A DNA stretch of 64,000 nt from an uncultured Paracoccaceae bacterium (lineage in GTDB: Bacteria > Pseudomonadota > Alphaproteobacteria > Rhodobacterales > Rhodobacteraceae). Of the stretch, positions 25,876 to 34,484 are shown in pieces (positions within the stretch are counted from its first letter, which is position 1; the number at the start of each line of letters is the position of its first letter). The stretch is from contig CANNFQ010000015.1 in assembly GCA_947503925.1 (NCBI GenBank), positions 1 to 64,000 of the forward strand, given 5' to 3'. The translations under genes were made by a program, and so were the position numbers. The notes below the pieces were generated by a model that was not told the origin of the DNA, did no database searches, and saw only the letters and a program-made list of their open reading frames with translations.

Positions 25876-26940
25876 ATGACGACCATGAGCTATGACATCG
25901 TCATCATCGGTGGCGGGCAGGCTGGATTGTCTGCCGCCTATTTCCTCCGCAGGACCGGTTTGCGTTTTGTGATCCTTGACGACAGCGACGCGCCGGGCGG
26001 TTCATGGCCTGGGACCTGGGACTCCTTACGGCTGTTTTCGCCGGTGGATTACAGTTCCATCGCCGGCTGGCAGATGCCGCAGGGCGCAGATGAATATCCG
26101 CAAAAAGATGAGTTCATCGCCTATCTGGCTGCCTATGAAGCTCGCTATAATCTCCCAATCGAACGACCTGTGCGCGTGACCAATGTCAGCCGGGCTGAAG
26201 ACCGGTTCATCGTTCAAACCAACAAAGGTGCCTTTACCACCCGCGTGGTCATCAGCGCGACCGGCACCGCTCAGAACCCGTTTGTCCCCGAATATGACGG
26301 GCGGGGCAGCTTTGAAGGCGTTCAAATGCACTCCGCCGACTATCGCAATCCTGCGCCCTTCGCCGGACGACGCGTGGCCATCATCGGCGCGGGTAATTCA
26401 GCGGCACAGATCCTTGCCGAAGTCTCGCTGGACGCCGATACGCTGTGGATCACGCCGGAAGAGCCACGTTTCAATCCTGATGACGTCGACGGGCGGCATA
26501 TCTTTGGCGTGGCCACACAAAGATTTACGCAAACGCAATCGGAGAACAAGGCGACGGTGAACACCTCGCGCTTTTCGCTGGGCAGCATCGTGATGGTCGA
26601 AAGCGTTCGTGAGGCGCGCGCACGCGGCGATGTGTTGCACGCCCTGCGACCCTTCACCCGCCTGACGTCTTCAGGTGGCATATGGCCGGACGGCACCAAA
26701 CAAGATTTCGACGCCATCATCTGGTGCACCGGCTTTCGCGCAAACCTCGCGCATTTGCAGCCCATGCTGCCTGTGGAGGACGGTAAGGCGCGCACAGACG
26801 GCGGACCTCGCGCGCTGGACGTTCCGGGGCTGTGGTTGGTTGGCTATGGCGGCTGGACCGGCTATGCCTCGGCCACAACCTACGGCGTCACCAAGACAGC
26901 GCGGCAGGCAGTCAAGGAAATTGCAGCCTATCTACCCTAA
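25876..26940 (+). CDS. ArsO-like NAD(P)H-dependent flavin monooxygenase
   Basis: 354 residues from ATG 25876; the longer upstream frame overlaps the SDR out of phase. FAD motif GGGQAGLSAAYFLRR and NADPH motif GAGNSAAQILAE flank FSPVDYSSIAGWQMP and ATGTAQNPFVPEYDG, and the C-terminus has WCTGFRANLAHLQPM and LWLVGYGGWTGYASATTYGV. These match the flavoproteins called ArsO in arsenic-resistance operons, whose exact reaction is not firmly established. Its presence with a Cys-type GST and Cys-Cys tails points to metalloid or thiol chemistry (inference). Confidence 0.82.
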   Translation: MTTMSYDIVIIGGGQAGLSAAYFLRRTGLRFVILDDSDAPGGSWPGTWDSLRLFSPVDYSSIAGWQMPQGADEYPQKDEFIAYLAAYEARYNLPIERPVRVTNVSRAEDRFIVQTNKGAFTTRVVISATGTAQNPFVPEYDGRGSFEGVQMHSADYRNPAPFAGRRVAIIGAGNSAAQILAEVSLDADTLWITPEEPRFNPDDVDGRHIFGVATQRFTQTQSENKATVNTSRFSLGSIVMVESVREARARGDVLHALRPFTRLTSSGGIWPDGTKQDFDAIIWCTGFRANLAHLQPMLPVEDGKARTDGGPRALDVPGLWLVGYGGWTGYASATTYGVTKTARQAVKEIAAYLP

Positions 26941-26980
26941 AGGCGGCTCCCGCCAGCAACACACACGAACAGGAACCATA

Positions 26981-27334
26981 ATGGCCAGCACAATCCTCTA
27001 TCTCCTGAAATCCAAATTTCCGGATCCCCAGCATGGCGATCAGCTGTTCTTTTGCCCGCAATGCGCTGCGATAGAAGGGTTACTGGCAATGTTTCCAGAC
27101 GTGCGCCAAAATCTGGATGTCCGTTATGTTAATTTCTCGCGACCCCGTGGGGACATGCCTGAATACGTAGAAGACAATCAATCTTGCCCACAGATTGTCC
27201 TACCTGGTGGTGACGACGCCCACTCTGCTGGGCTCAGCGAACCCGGACAAAGTGCGACCCGGCGTATTGAAGACCATGCGGACGTGCAGCGCTACTTGAT
27301 TGACAAATTTGGTCTTTCACATCCGCACCCATAG
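26981..27334 (+). CDS. DUF3088-like thioredoxin-fold protein
   Basis: 117 residues from ATG 26981, preceded by AGGAACC; the longer frame reads through arsO-like sequence out of phase. The N-terminus SKFPDPQHGDQLFFCPQCAAIEG has a CxxC motif after the first strand, then a later conserved NQSCPQIVLPGG and HADVQRYLIDKFGL. This is the pattern of DUF3088 proteins, which are predicted to have a thioredoxin-like fold. It ends the thiol-rich operon and could be a dedicated reductase or metallochaperone for it (inference). Confidence 0.75.
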   Translation: MASTILYLLKSKFPDPQHGDQLFFCPQCAAIEGLLAMFPDVRQNLDVRYVNFSRPRGDMPEYVEDNQSCPQIVLPGGDDAHSAGLSEPGQSATRRIEDHADVQRYLIDKFGLSHPHP

Positions 27335-27657
27335 GCCGATTGGCGCCGCCGATGATCTCATCTCAATTAAGTTGTGGCGGTCAGACATCCTAGAGATGCA
27401 GCGATTCAGACGGTGGATTCCGCCTGTACACGCGGTATGATGCCTAGGGTCAGGACCCTTGCTAACGCAGTTGGGGTTCCGCGCAGGTCAGACTTTGTAT
27501 TTGGATTGGCTCTGATTTCTCTTGGGCCCCGGCAATCCTTTTCGGACGAGCAGCGCCACTTCCTTCATACCCCCTTCATTCAAACGAGTTTTTTAGATTA
27601 GATACATTTGTTGACACAAATTATAAATGTTACTACATTTGATTCGAGGAGATACTT
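27335..27657. promoter_or_regulatory. Intergenic region with tandem GntR-type operators
   Basis: 323 bp without a convincing gene; a 75-codon frame at 27374 has no recognisable features. Just before the GntR start are two 16-bp inverted repeats: ATTTGT-TGAC-ACAAAT (27606-27621) and AAATGT-TACT-ACATTT (27625-27640), with centres 19 bp apart. A possible promoter, TTGACA (27611-27616) with TACATT (27634-27639) 17 bp away, overlaps both, so binding would block transcription (inference). Confidence 0.6.
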
Positions 27658-28407
27658 ATGGCCAAACCCGACTTCATCAATGAACCCAAAGGCACTCAAC
27701 CTTTGCATGCCAAGGTCAGAGCGGCGCTAAAGCAACGGGCTGTTGTCGGGGACCTTGTGGACGAGACAGGCCGGCTGAAGACCGAGTCAGAGTTGACAGA
27801 AATTTTCGATGTCAGCCGTGTCACCATTCGCAATGCGATTGCCCCGTTGGTCGAAGAAGGTGTGTTTGTACGTCGTCGCGGCGCTGGCACATTTTTGCGC
27901 ACAAACGTTACAGAGAGTTGGGTTGGCAGCCTTTTGGGCCTGCAGGAAATCGCCGAAATCGAAGGGTATAAAGTCGGGGCAAAAATCCTATCGCAGGGCA
28001 TGACAGCAGATCATCCCGCAAGAATTGCGCAGGCCTTGCAAGAGCGGGCTGTCTGGCATCTCACGAGACTGCGAACCGCCGATGACGTCCCGATTGCAAT
28101 TGAAAGAGCGCACTACCCGCCTGAGATCGGATTGTCGCTTGAGAAGCACAATTTGAACGACATCAAGGTCTATAAAGTTATGGAGCAAGAGCTGGGAATT
28201 GACGTCGTCAAGGCCCGCCAAGACATTCGTGCAAAACTGGCGGACGAACAAGACGCCAACCTTTTGGATGTGCCTGTGGGCACCCCGCTTTTGACATCAA
28301 TCCGGCAAACACTGACCGCAAGGGACCGAGTTGTCGAATACCTCGAAACGACCCACCATCAAGATCGGTTCCAAATGTCGATCGAACTCGTGCGTCGGCG
28401 CATTTGA
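27658..28407 (+). CDS. GntR family (HutC/UTRA type) regulator
   Basis: 249 residues after a GAGGAGA ribosome-binding site. N-terminal wHTH: PLHAKVRAALKQR, LKTESELTEIFDVSRVTIRNAIAPLVEEGVFVRRRGAGTFL. The UTRA ligand domain follows (HLTRLRTADDVPIAIERAHYPPEIG, TPLLTSIRQTLTARDRVVEYLETTHHQDRFQMSIEL). It likely represses the sulfatase/TRAP operon until an organosulfate or its product binds, and also itself through the tandem operators at 27606-27640 (inference). Confidence 0.92.
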   Translation: MAKPDFINEPKGTQPLHAKVRAALKQRAVVGDLVDETGRLKTESELTEIFDVSRVTIRNAIAPLVEEGVFVRRRGAGTFLRTNVTESWVGSLLGLQEIAEIEGYKVGAKILSQGMTADHPARIAQALQERAVWHLTRLRTADDVPIAIERAHYPPEIGLSLEKHNLNDIKVYKVMEQELGIDVVKARQDIRAKLADEQDANLLDVPVGTPLLTSIRQTLTARDRVVEYLETTHHQDRFQMSIELVRRRI

Positions 28408-28468
28408 CGCCTTGGCTTCTGCCTAATCCAGCAAACAACCACAATCGAATCTAGGAACGGGGTGCAGC

Positions 28469-30094
28469 ATGACTGGCCAACAGAGACCCAATGTCATCGT
28501 CATACTGAATGATGATATGGGGTATTCAGATATCGGATGCTACGGCGGAGAGGTCGAGACACCAAACCTCGATACGCTCGCGCTCAATGGTTTGCGTTAT
28601 TCGCAGTTCTATAACACCGCGCGCTGTTCGCCCTCTCGCGCATCTTTGTTGACAGGGCTGCACCCCCACCAAACCGGCATCGGCGTTCTCACCTACGATA
28701 TGGGCCCCGAAGGCTACGTCGGGAACCTTAGCAGGAATTCGGTGACGATCCCCGAGGTGCTAAAAGGTTCTGGTTACCGCACCTACATGAGCGGCAAGTG
28801 GCATATCGCGGCTAGCCTCTATGAACCAAGTGATGCTTGGCCAACGCGCCGTGGGTTTGACGAATTTTATGGCACCATCATTGGGGCGGGCAGCTTCTTT
28901 CACCCCAACACTTTGACGCGCGGCGAAGAGAATGTCGAACACGAGGCGGAAGAAGATCCAGAGTTTTTCTATACGGATACGATCAGCGATCAGGCCGCCG
29001 ACTATATTCGCACCCATAATGCTGAACACTCCAATGCGCCGTTTTTCCTATATACGGCCTACACAGCCCCGCATTGGCCATTGCACGCACACCCGGAAGA
29101 TATCGCCAAATACAAGGGCCGCTTTGACGCTGGATGGGACACCCTGCGTCAGGAACGGCTGGACCGGTTGGTCCGGGCAGGCATCCTTGATGCTTCTTGG
29201 AAGCTAAGCGATCGTGATCCATCGCAACCGCCATTTGAGGACGCGACGGACAAAGAATGGTTGACCCGCTGCATGGAGGTCTACGCGGCCCAAATTGATC
29301 GGATGGATCAAGGCATCGGTCGTATTCTGGATGCTCTCGAAGAGACCAGTCAGTTGGATAATACACTGATTGTCTTCCTCTCGGACAATGGTGGATGCGC
29401 CGAAGACATTCCTGAAGATGTCCCACCCGAGCAACTTGTCGAGGCATTAGACATTGCGCGCTACAAGACCCGCGATGGCCGCCCGGTGCGCATTGGCAAT
29501 GACCGATCAGTCATGCCGGGGCCCGAGGACACCTACCAAAGTTACGAGACCGCCTGGGCCAATCTATCCAACGCGCCTTTCCGGCTGTACAAGCACTGGA
29601 TCCACGAAGGCGGAATTTCCACGCCGCTGATCATGCATTGGCCCGCAGGAATCGAGAGAACCGGCGATATCAATCATTGCCCCGGCCAATTGACCGACAT
29701 CATGGCCACAATTGTTGACGTCACTGGCGCCACCTACCCAGAACATTTTGCCGATCACGCCATCCCGCCCTGCGAAGGCGAAAGCATGGCCCCAGATTTC
29801 GTAGCGCCGCGTGACGGCCGCGCGCCCCTGTTCTGGGAACACGAAGGCAATGCCGGCGTCCGTGACGGGAATTGGAAGCTGGTGCGCAAATATCCCGGCG
29901 ATTGGGAACTTTATGACATGGTCAAAGATCGCACCGAACTGACAGACCTCGCCCCGCAGCACCCCGACCGGGTGCGCGACATGATTGCCATGTATGACGC
30001 ATGGGCGGCGCGCTGTGGAGTAATCGCTCGTGAGAAAATTCTGAAAATCATGGCTGACAAGAACGAAAACGCGTTTTGGGAAAAAGAAGGCTGA
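28469..30094 (+). CDS. Cytoplasmic Cys-type sulfatase (arylsulfatase family)
   Basis: 541 residues. Formylglycine motif CSPSR at 53-57 (modified Cys53) in TARCSPSRASLLTGLHPHQTG. Calcium ligands lie in NDDMGYSD near the N-terminus and LSDNGGCAED later. SGKWHIA and HWPAGIE are further family blocks. There is no signal peptide, so it acts in the cytosol, unlike many arylsulfatases. It hydrolyses a sulfate ester. A formylglycine-generating enzyme in the same operon (33071-34018) would activate it, and the TRAP genes would import the substrate. The exact organosulfate is unknown. Confidence 0.92.
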   Translation: MTGQQRPNVIVILNDDMGYSDIGCYGGEVETPNLDTLALNGLRYSQFYNTARCSPSRASLLTGLHPHQTGIGVLTYDMGPEGYVGNLSRNSVTIPEVLKGSGYRTYMSGKWHIAASLYEPSDAWPTRRGFDEFYGTIIGAGSFFHPNTLTRGEENVEHEAEEDPEFFYTDTISDQAADYIRTHNAEHSNAPFFLYTAYTAPHWPLHAHPEDIAKYKGRFDAGWDTLRQERLDRLVRAGILDASWKLSDRDPSQPPFEDATDKEWLTRCMEVYAAQIDRMDQGIGRILDALEETSQLDNTLIVFLSDNGGCAEDIPEDVPPEQLVEALDIARYKTRDGRPVRIGNDRSVMPGPEDTYQSYETAWANLSNAPFRLYKHWIHEGGISTPLIMHWPAGIERTGDINHCPGQLTDIMATIVDVTGATYPEHFADHAIPPCEGESMAPDFVAPRDGRAPLFWEHEGNAGVRDGNWKLVRKYPGDWELYDMVKDRTELTDLAPQHPDRVRDMIAMYDAWAARCGVIAREKILKIMADKNENAFWEKEG

Positions 30095-30134
30095 ATCGCA
30101 CAAATTTCATCACTGCTAGGAGGAGAAACCAGCG

Positions 30135-31199
30135 ATGACGACGATAACAAGAAAGACCCTTTTGAAAGGGATAGCCGCAGTCTCGGCACTTGCCCTGAGC
30201 GCGACATCCGTAGTCGCCGAAGCAGAATACACGTTTCGCGTATCCAACGTTCTATCCGAACAAGACGTCACTGCCTTTGGATTGAACAAATTTGCTGAGA
30301 TTGTTGATCAAAAATCCGATGGCCGCATTGAGATTGAAGTGTTCCATGGCGGGCAACTGGGATCGGGCGTCGAAACATTCGAAGCAGTCAAGAACGGCTA
30401 TCTTGATTTTGCCGGCGACAGCTTTGCCAATCTGGCGACTATTACACCTGCCTTCGAAATCTTCCACTTCCCCTTCCTGTTCGAATCCCGCGCCCAAATG
30501 CTCAGCGCATTGAACAGTAATTTGGTGCAGGCGCAGGTAAATTCAGAGCTGGCGGATGTTGGTCTGGTTTGGTTTTCAACCTATGAAATCGGTGGGCCCC
30601 GTAACGTTGGCACGTCGAACACACGGATCGAAACCGCCGCTGATCTGGAAGGCATGAAGTTCCGCGCCTCGCGCTCGCCCCTTGAAATTGGCAGCCACGA
30701 GGCCTGGGGCGCAGCTGGCGTCACAGTCGACTGGCCCGGCACTCCCGAGGCTGTGCGCCTTGGCATGGTCGACGGGCTGACGGTGCCTTATGCCAGCTTC
30801 TACTCGGCCAAATTTCACGAAGGTGATTTGATCAACTATATTCTGGATCTGAATTTCCAGAACTACGCCCTCGTCATCGCGGCCAATGCCGACAAGATGG
30901 CCGGCCTGCCCGATGATGTCCGGCAGATTCTGGAAGATTCGGCAACCGAAGCACAGGCCTGGCATGTGGAATTCGTAAGCGACTACATCACCCAGAATAT
31001 TCAGGAAATGAAGGCCGCTGGCGTCGAAATCTATTCCTTGCCAGATGCCGAATATGCAAAAGTGCGCGACATGACGGTTGACGCGGTCTGGCCGCGCTTC
31101 ATCGGTCAGGAAGGCATGAGTCAGGAAAAGCTCGACCTGATCCGCACTGAATCCGGTGAAATTGGCACTGATGGCTGGGGCTATTCATTGGGCAACTGA
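30135..31199 (+). CDS. TRAP transporter substrate-binding protein (DctP family)
   Basis: 354 residues with a signal peptide (KTLLKGIAAVSALALSATSVVAEA), preceded by AGGAGGAG. DctP-type body: VEVFHGG-like IEVFHGGQLGSGVETFEAVKNG, FHFPFLFESRAQM, and LEGMKFRASRSPLE, where the Arg normally binds a substrate carboxylate, then WPGTPEAVRLGMVDGLTVP. The periplasmic receptor hands the ligand to the DctQM permease. Its position after a sulfatase suggests a sulfated organic acid (inference). A 10-bp stem-loop follows the stop. Confidence 0.9.
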   Translation: MTTITRKTLLKGIAAVSALALSATSVVAEAEYTFRVSNVLSEQDVTAFGLNKFAEIVDQKSDGRIEIEVFHGGQLGSGVETFEAVKNGYLDFAGDSFANLATITPAFEIFHFPFLFESRAQMLSALNSNLVQAQVNSELADVGLVWFSTYEIGGPRNVGTSNTRIETAADLEGMKFRASRSPLEIGSHEAWGAAGVTVDWPGTPEAVRLGMVDGLTVPYASFYSAKFHEGDLINYILDLNFQNYALVIAANADKMAGLPDDVRQILEDSATEAQAWHVEFVSDYITQNIQEMKAAGVEIYSLPDAEYAKVRDMTVDAVWPRFIGQEGMSQEKLDLIRTESGEIGTDGWGYSLGN

Positions 31200-31207
31200 G
31201 CCAACCC

Positions 31208-31235
31208 GGATCGGGCGTGTCCGCGCGCCCGATCC
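31208..31235 (+). terminator. Stem-loop between dctP- and dctQ-like genes
   Basis: GGATCGGGCG (31208-31217) pairs perfectly with CGCCCGATCC (31226-31235) around an 8-nt loop. There is no following T run, so it is more likely an mRNA-stabilising or processing hairpin favouring high binding-protein expression than a full terminator. Confidence 0.65.
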
Positions 31236-31259
31236 ACAGTCAAATTCAGGGGGAAGACG

Positions 31260-31781
31260 ATGCGTCCAAGCATTGAGAGCGTTGAACGCTTTGACCAAGC
31301 AACCGCCAAGGTGGTCGAAGTGATCTGCGTCGCGCTTCTGATCACAATTGTCCTGACGATCTGCGCATCTGTCTTTGCGCGCTTTGTGATCTTCTACCCT
31401 CTCAACTTTGCCGATGCGCTCGCAAAATACCTGATGCAATGGATGGCGTTTTTGGCTGTCGGACTGGCGATCAGGTCAGGCGAACATGTGTTGGTCGATG
31501 CACTGACCAGCAAATTGCGCAACCGTCTGCGTCTGAACCTTTTTGTCTTTGCAAACATCCTGATGCTGGGACTGTTTGCTGCAATGGTCTGGCATGGCGT
31601 GACCTATGCCATGTCCGGCTGGTCTTCACGCGATGTCTTTGTCTTTGGGGTCAGCATGGCAGTGCCCTATTTTTCTGTGCCGGTCGGCGCGGCCTACGCC
31701 TTTGTCGCCACGGCATGTGTGACCTGGATTGCGATTGCTCGCACGCGGATGCCGCAGGCCTCTGCGGATATGGGAGTATAA
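31260..31781 (+). CDS. TRAP transporter small permease (DctQ family)
   Basis: 173 residues with four membrane segments: ICVALLITIVLTICASVFARFV, the LAKYLMQWMAFLAVGLAIRSGEHVLVD block typical of DctQ, LFVFANILMLGLFAAMVWHG, and YFSVPVGAAYAFVATACVTW. It bridges the binding protein and the large permease. The stop is one base before the DctM start, and GGGGGAAGACG precedes its ATG. Confidence 0.9.
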   Translation: MRPSIESVERFDQATAKVVEVICVALLITIVLTICASVFARFVIFYPLNFADALAKYLMQWMAFLAVGLAIRSGEHVLVDALTSKLRNRLRLNLFVFANILMLGLFAAMVWHGVTYAMSGWSSRDVFVFGVSMAVPYFSVPVGAAYAFVATACVTWIAIARTRMPQASADMGV

Positions 31782-31782
31782 A

Positions 31783-33069
31783 ATGAACGCCCTTGCGCTC
31801 TATTTTGTTGGCTTTGTGTTGTTTGTGTTGATCGGCGTACCCATTGCCTTTGCACTTGGCCTTTCAACACTTGGCATCTTCTGGCTGACCGACCAGCCGC
31901 TGCCGCTTTATATGCAAAGACTTTGGACCGGGCTTGATAAATTCACCCTTGTTGCGATCCCGTTCTTTATCCTTGCGGGCGAGCTGATGGGAGGGTCAGG
32001 CATCCTATCCCGGCTCTTGGATTTCGCAAAACTTGTAGTTGGCCGTGTCAAAGGCGGGTTGCTGCATATCAACATTCTAGTCAGCATGTTTTTCGGCGGG
32101 ATCAATGGCTCTGCTATTGCCGATACCAGCGCGGTGGGATCAATGATGATCAAAGCGACCGAGGCCGAATACAAGGACCCCGAATTGGCCGCCGCCGTCA
32201 CTGCCGTCAGCTCTGTTGTGGGGCCGATCATTCCACCCAGCCTGCCAATGCTGATCTACGCATTTGCGGCCGGAAATGTGTCAATCGCGGCGCTGTTCAT
32301 CGCGGGGATTATTCCCGGCATCCTGATCGGGCTGAGCCTGATTATCGTTACGATCTTTGTTGTGCGCGGCAAAGACTATCCAATCGACAAAACCCGCTAT
32401 GGCGTCTGGGATGTCATCCGTATCCTACGCCGCTTCGTCGTTGCCGCCATTTTGCCATTCATCATGGTGGGCGGCATTGTCGGAGGCGTGGTCACCCCGA
32501 CCGAGGCCGGTTGCGTCGCAATTGTTTATGCGCTGTTCATCGGTTTTGTTGTGACCCGCGAATTGACCTTGGCCCATGTCTACGCTGCCTTGGTGCGCAC
32601 GGTCATTGTGACGGCTGTGGTGATGATTATCATTTCCTTTGGCAATGTTTCGACTTGGTGGCTGACGATAGAAGGCGTGCCGCGCGCGATCAGCAATAGC
32701 TTTCAAGACTGGACAAGCAGCCCTGTTGTGTTCCTCGCGTTGATGTTGGTGCTTTATCTGGTGATTGGACTGTTCATTGAACAGGCCGCCGCCATGGTCA
32801 TGCTGGTGCCGATCTTTGCGCCGCTTGCCGAAAAGTACGGCATTGATCCGGTTCATTTCGGCCTGTTCACCTGCCTGACACTTGCACTTGGGTTGATTAC
32901 CCCGCCGGTCGGACTTTGTCTGTTTGTGTCCAGCAGTATTGCGGGCGTCCCGGTTCAACGGGTCTTCAGGGCTGCGATCCCCTATTTCATTGCCATGATG
33001 ATGGTGCTTGCACTGGTCACGTTTGTCCCGCAGATTTTCCTGTGGTTACCAAAGGCGATGGGGTTCTAG
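31783..33069 (+). CDS. TRAP transporter large permease (DctM family)
   Basis: 428 residues from ATG 31783, one base after the dctQ stop. It has about 12 membrane helices. DctM blocks: VAIPFFILAGELMGGSGI, MFFGGINGSAIADTSAVGSMMI, VVGPIIPPSLPMLIYAFAAGNVSIAALFIAGIIPG, GGIVGGVVTPTEAGCVAIVYAL, and LGLITPPVGLCLFV near the end. It is the sodium-coupled transport channel of the organosulfate importer (inference from context). Confidence 0.93.
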   Translation: MNALALYFVGFVLFVLIGVPIAFALGLSTLGIFWLTDQPLPLYMQRLWTGLDKFTLVAIPFFILAGELMGGSGILSRLLDFAKLVVGRVKGGLLHINILVSMFFGGINGSAIADTSAVGSMMIKATEAEYKDPELAAAVTAVSSVVGPIIPPSLPMLIYAFAAGNVSIAALFIAGIIPGILIGLSLIIVTIFVVRGKDYPIDKTRYGVWDVIRILRRFVVAAILPFIMVGGIVGGVVTPTEAGCVAIVYALFIGFVVTRELTLAHVYAALVRTVIVTAVVMIIISFGNVSTWWLTIEGVPRAISNSFQDWTSSPVVFLALMLVLYLVIGLFIEQAAAMVMLVPIFAPLAEKYGIDPVHFGLFTCLTLALGLITPPVGLCLFVSSSIAGVPVQRVFRAAIPYFIAMMMVLALVTFVPQIFLWLPKAMGF

Positions 33070-33070
33070 G

Positions 33071-34018
33071 ATGGCGCGGCAGTGCTGCGCGCCCAGTGGG
33101 ACGGATCTTTCACAATCGCAGCCACCCGTCCCCCCTAAATCTGACGAATACAGAAGGCACACAGGCAAACTTTCGAACATGATCCTGCTTCAAGGCGGTG
33201 ATTTCCTGATGGGTGCGGAAGATCCTGAAGGCATTCCGGAAGATGGCGAAGGCCCCAAGCGGCAGGTGCGCCTCAGGCCCTTCTCGATCGGCGCTTTCGC
33301 AGTGACCAACGCTCAATTCGAGGGCTTTGTCGCCGATACCGAGTACAAGACCACCGCCGAGCGCATCGGTTGGAGTCATGTGTTCCACATGCTTTTGCAC
33401 CCCGCCAAGCGCAAGGCCATCACCGATGTGCCTGCTGAAACGCCCTGGTGGTATCCCGTTGAAGATGCTTGTTGGAAGCGACCGGAGGGAGTCGGCAGCA
33501 CACTGGATGGTCGGGGCAATCATCCGGTTGTGCATGTCTCGTGGTGGGATGCCTCGGCCTATTGCGAATGGTCGGGCACGACCCTTCCAACAGAGGCCCA
33601 ATGGGAATTCGCAGCCCGGGGCGGTCATACGAGCAAATTTCCATGGGGTGATACACTGACGCCCGACGGCGTACATCGCTGTAACGTCTGGCAGGGCAGG
33701 TTTCCCGGCCAAAACACAGCAGAGGATGGATTCGTCGGAACAGCCCCTGTCGATGCCTTTGCACCCAATGACTTTGGCCTGTTCAATGTGGTCGGAAATG
33801 TCTGGGAATGGTGTAAGGATCAATTTTCCTGTGACTACCATACGATCACGTCGAACCGGGATCCGGTGTATGTTGGCAATCACGAAACCAAGTCCGCCCG
33901 CGGCGGGTCATTTCTATGCCATCATTCCTATTGCAGCCGCTATAGGTTGGGCGCCCGTGTTGGAAACGCGGCGGGCACGACCTGTTCCAACCTCGGCTTC
34001 CGGGTCGCTTTGAGTTAG
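33071..34018 (+). CDS. Formylglycine-generating enzyme (sulfatase-modifying factor)
   Basis: 315 residues from ATG 33071, one base after the dctM-like stop. The in-frame ATG at 33179 begins the conserved domain directly and is an alternative. Domain blocks: LLQGGDFLMGAEDPEGIPEDGEGPKRQV, AVTNAQFEGFV, HVSWWDASAYCEWSGTTLPTEAQWEFAARGG, VVGNVWEWCKDQF, and the active site GGSFLCHHSYCSRYRLGAR with Cys283 and Cys288, the copper-binding pair of true FGEs. It oxidises the sulfatase cysteine in CxPxR to formylglycine. It is cytoplasmic, like the sulfatase at 28469-30094. Confidence 0.92.
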   Translation: MARQCCAPSGTDLSQSQPPVPPKSDEYRRHTGKLSNMILLQGGDFLMGAEDPEGIPEDGEGPKRQVRLRPFSIGAFAVTNAQFEGFVADTEYKTTAERIGWSHVFHMLLHPAKRKAITDVPAETPWWYPVEDACWKRPEGVGSTLDGRGNHPVVHVSWWDASAYCEWSGTTLPTEAQWEFAARGGHTSKFPWGDTLTPDGVHRCNVWQGRFPGQNTAEDGFVGTAPVDAFAPNDFGLFNVVGNVWEWCKDQFSCDYHTITSNRDPVYVGNHETKSARGGSFLCHHSYCSRYRLGARVGNAAGTTCSNLGFRVALS

Positions 34019-34148
34019 GCTACTGCCTCAAGACCACCTTGTCCGTTTCGTCCCCGATCCAGACGCGTCCTCTTGTGGTGCGTTCAGAGGGGCGGTATCC
34101 GTCACGATGGTACATGCCAACCAGGCCAGACCCGCCCCCATCGACAAA

Positions 34149-34442
34149 TCACTTCAATGCGAGGTCAACGTCAATATTGTCTCTGACGGCTGCGGAATAA
34201 GGGCAAATCTTATGGGCGCCGTTGACAATCTTCTGACCGGTTTCCTTTTCAATCCCAGGCAGGTCAATTTCAAGCCGGACGCCCAATTTAAATGCTGCCC
34301 CGTTTGACCCCGGCTTGAGGGCGACGCTGGACGCAACAGAGGCTTTCGACGCATCAACACCTATGCTGAGCGCCGTGTACCGAAGCGCAGAGATAAAGCA
34401 GCCAGCATATCCGGCTGCGAACAGCATTTCGGGGTCAACCCG
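34149..34442 (-). pseudogene. Ohr/OsmC-family remnant (C-terminal two-thirds)
   Basis: The frame reads VDPEMLFAAGYAGCFISALRY, then LPGIEKETGQKIVNGAHKICPYSAAVRDNIDVDLALK, clearly an organic hydroperoxide resistance protein with both redox cysteines (GYAGCF, KICPYS). The usual 45 N-terminal residues are missing: homology stops at about 34442, and the upstream open frame (to 34688) is unrelated. The opposite-strand hypothetical gene starts there, suggesting a recombination junction. It is probably non-functional. Between it and the FGE gene, a minus-strand frame (about 34140-34018) reads MYHRDGYRPSERTTRGRVWI..., which I could not identify. Confidence 0.7.
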
Positions 34443-34484
34443 AGGGCGCTCTCTCGTGCGGGCCTTCCTGCAATCGCAGCGGCG

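Noticed and set aside
27374-27601. 75-codon ORF before the GntR gene
   Set aside because: No homology, no good ribosome-binding site, and it ends in an AT-rich operator region; treated as intergenic.
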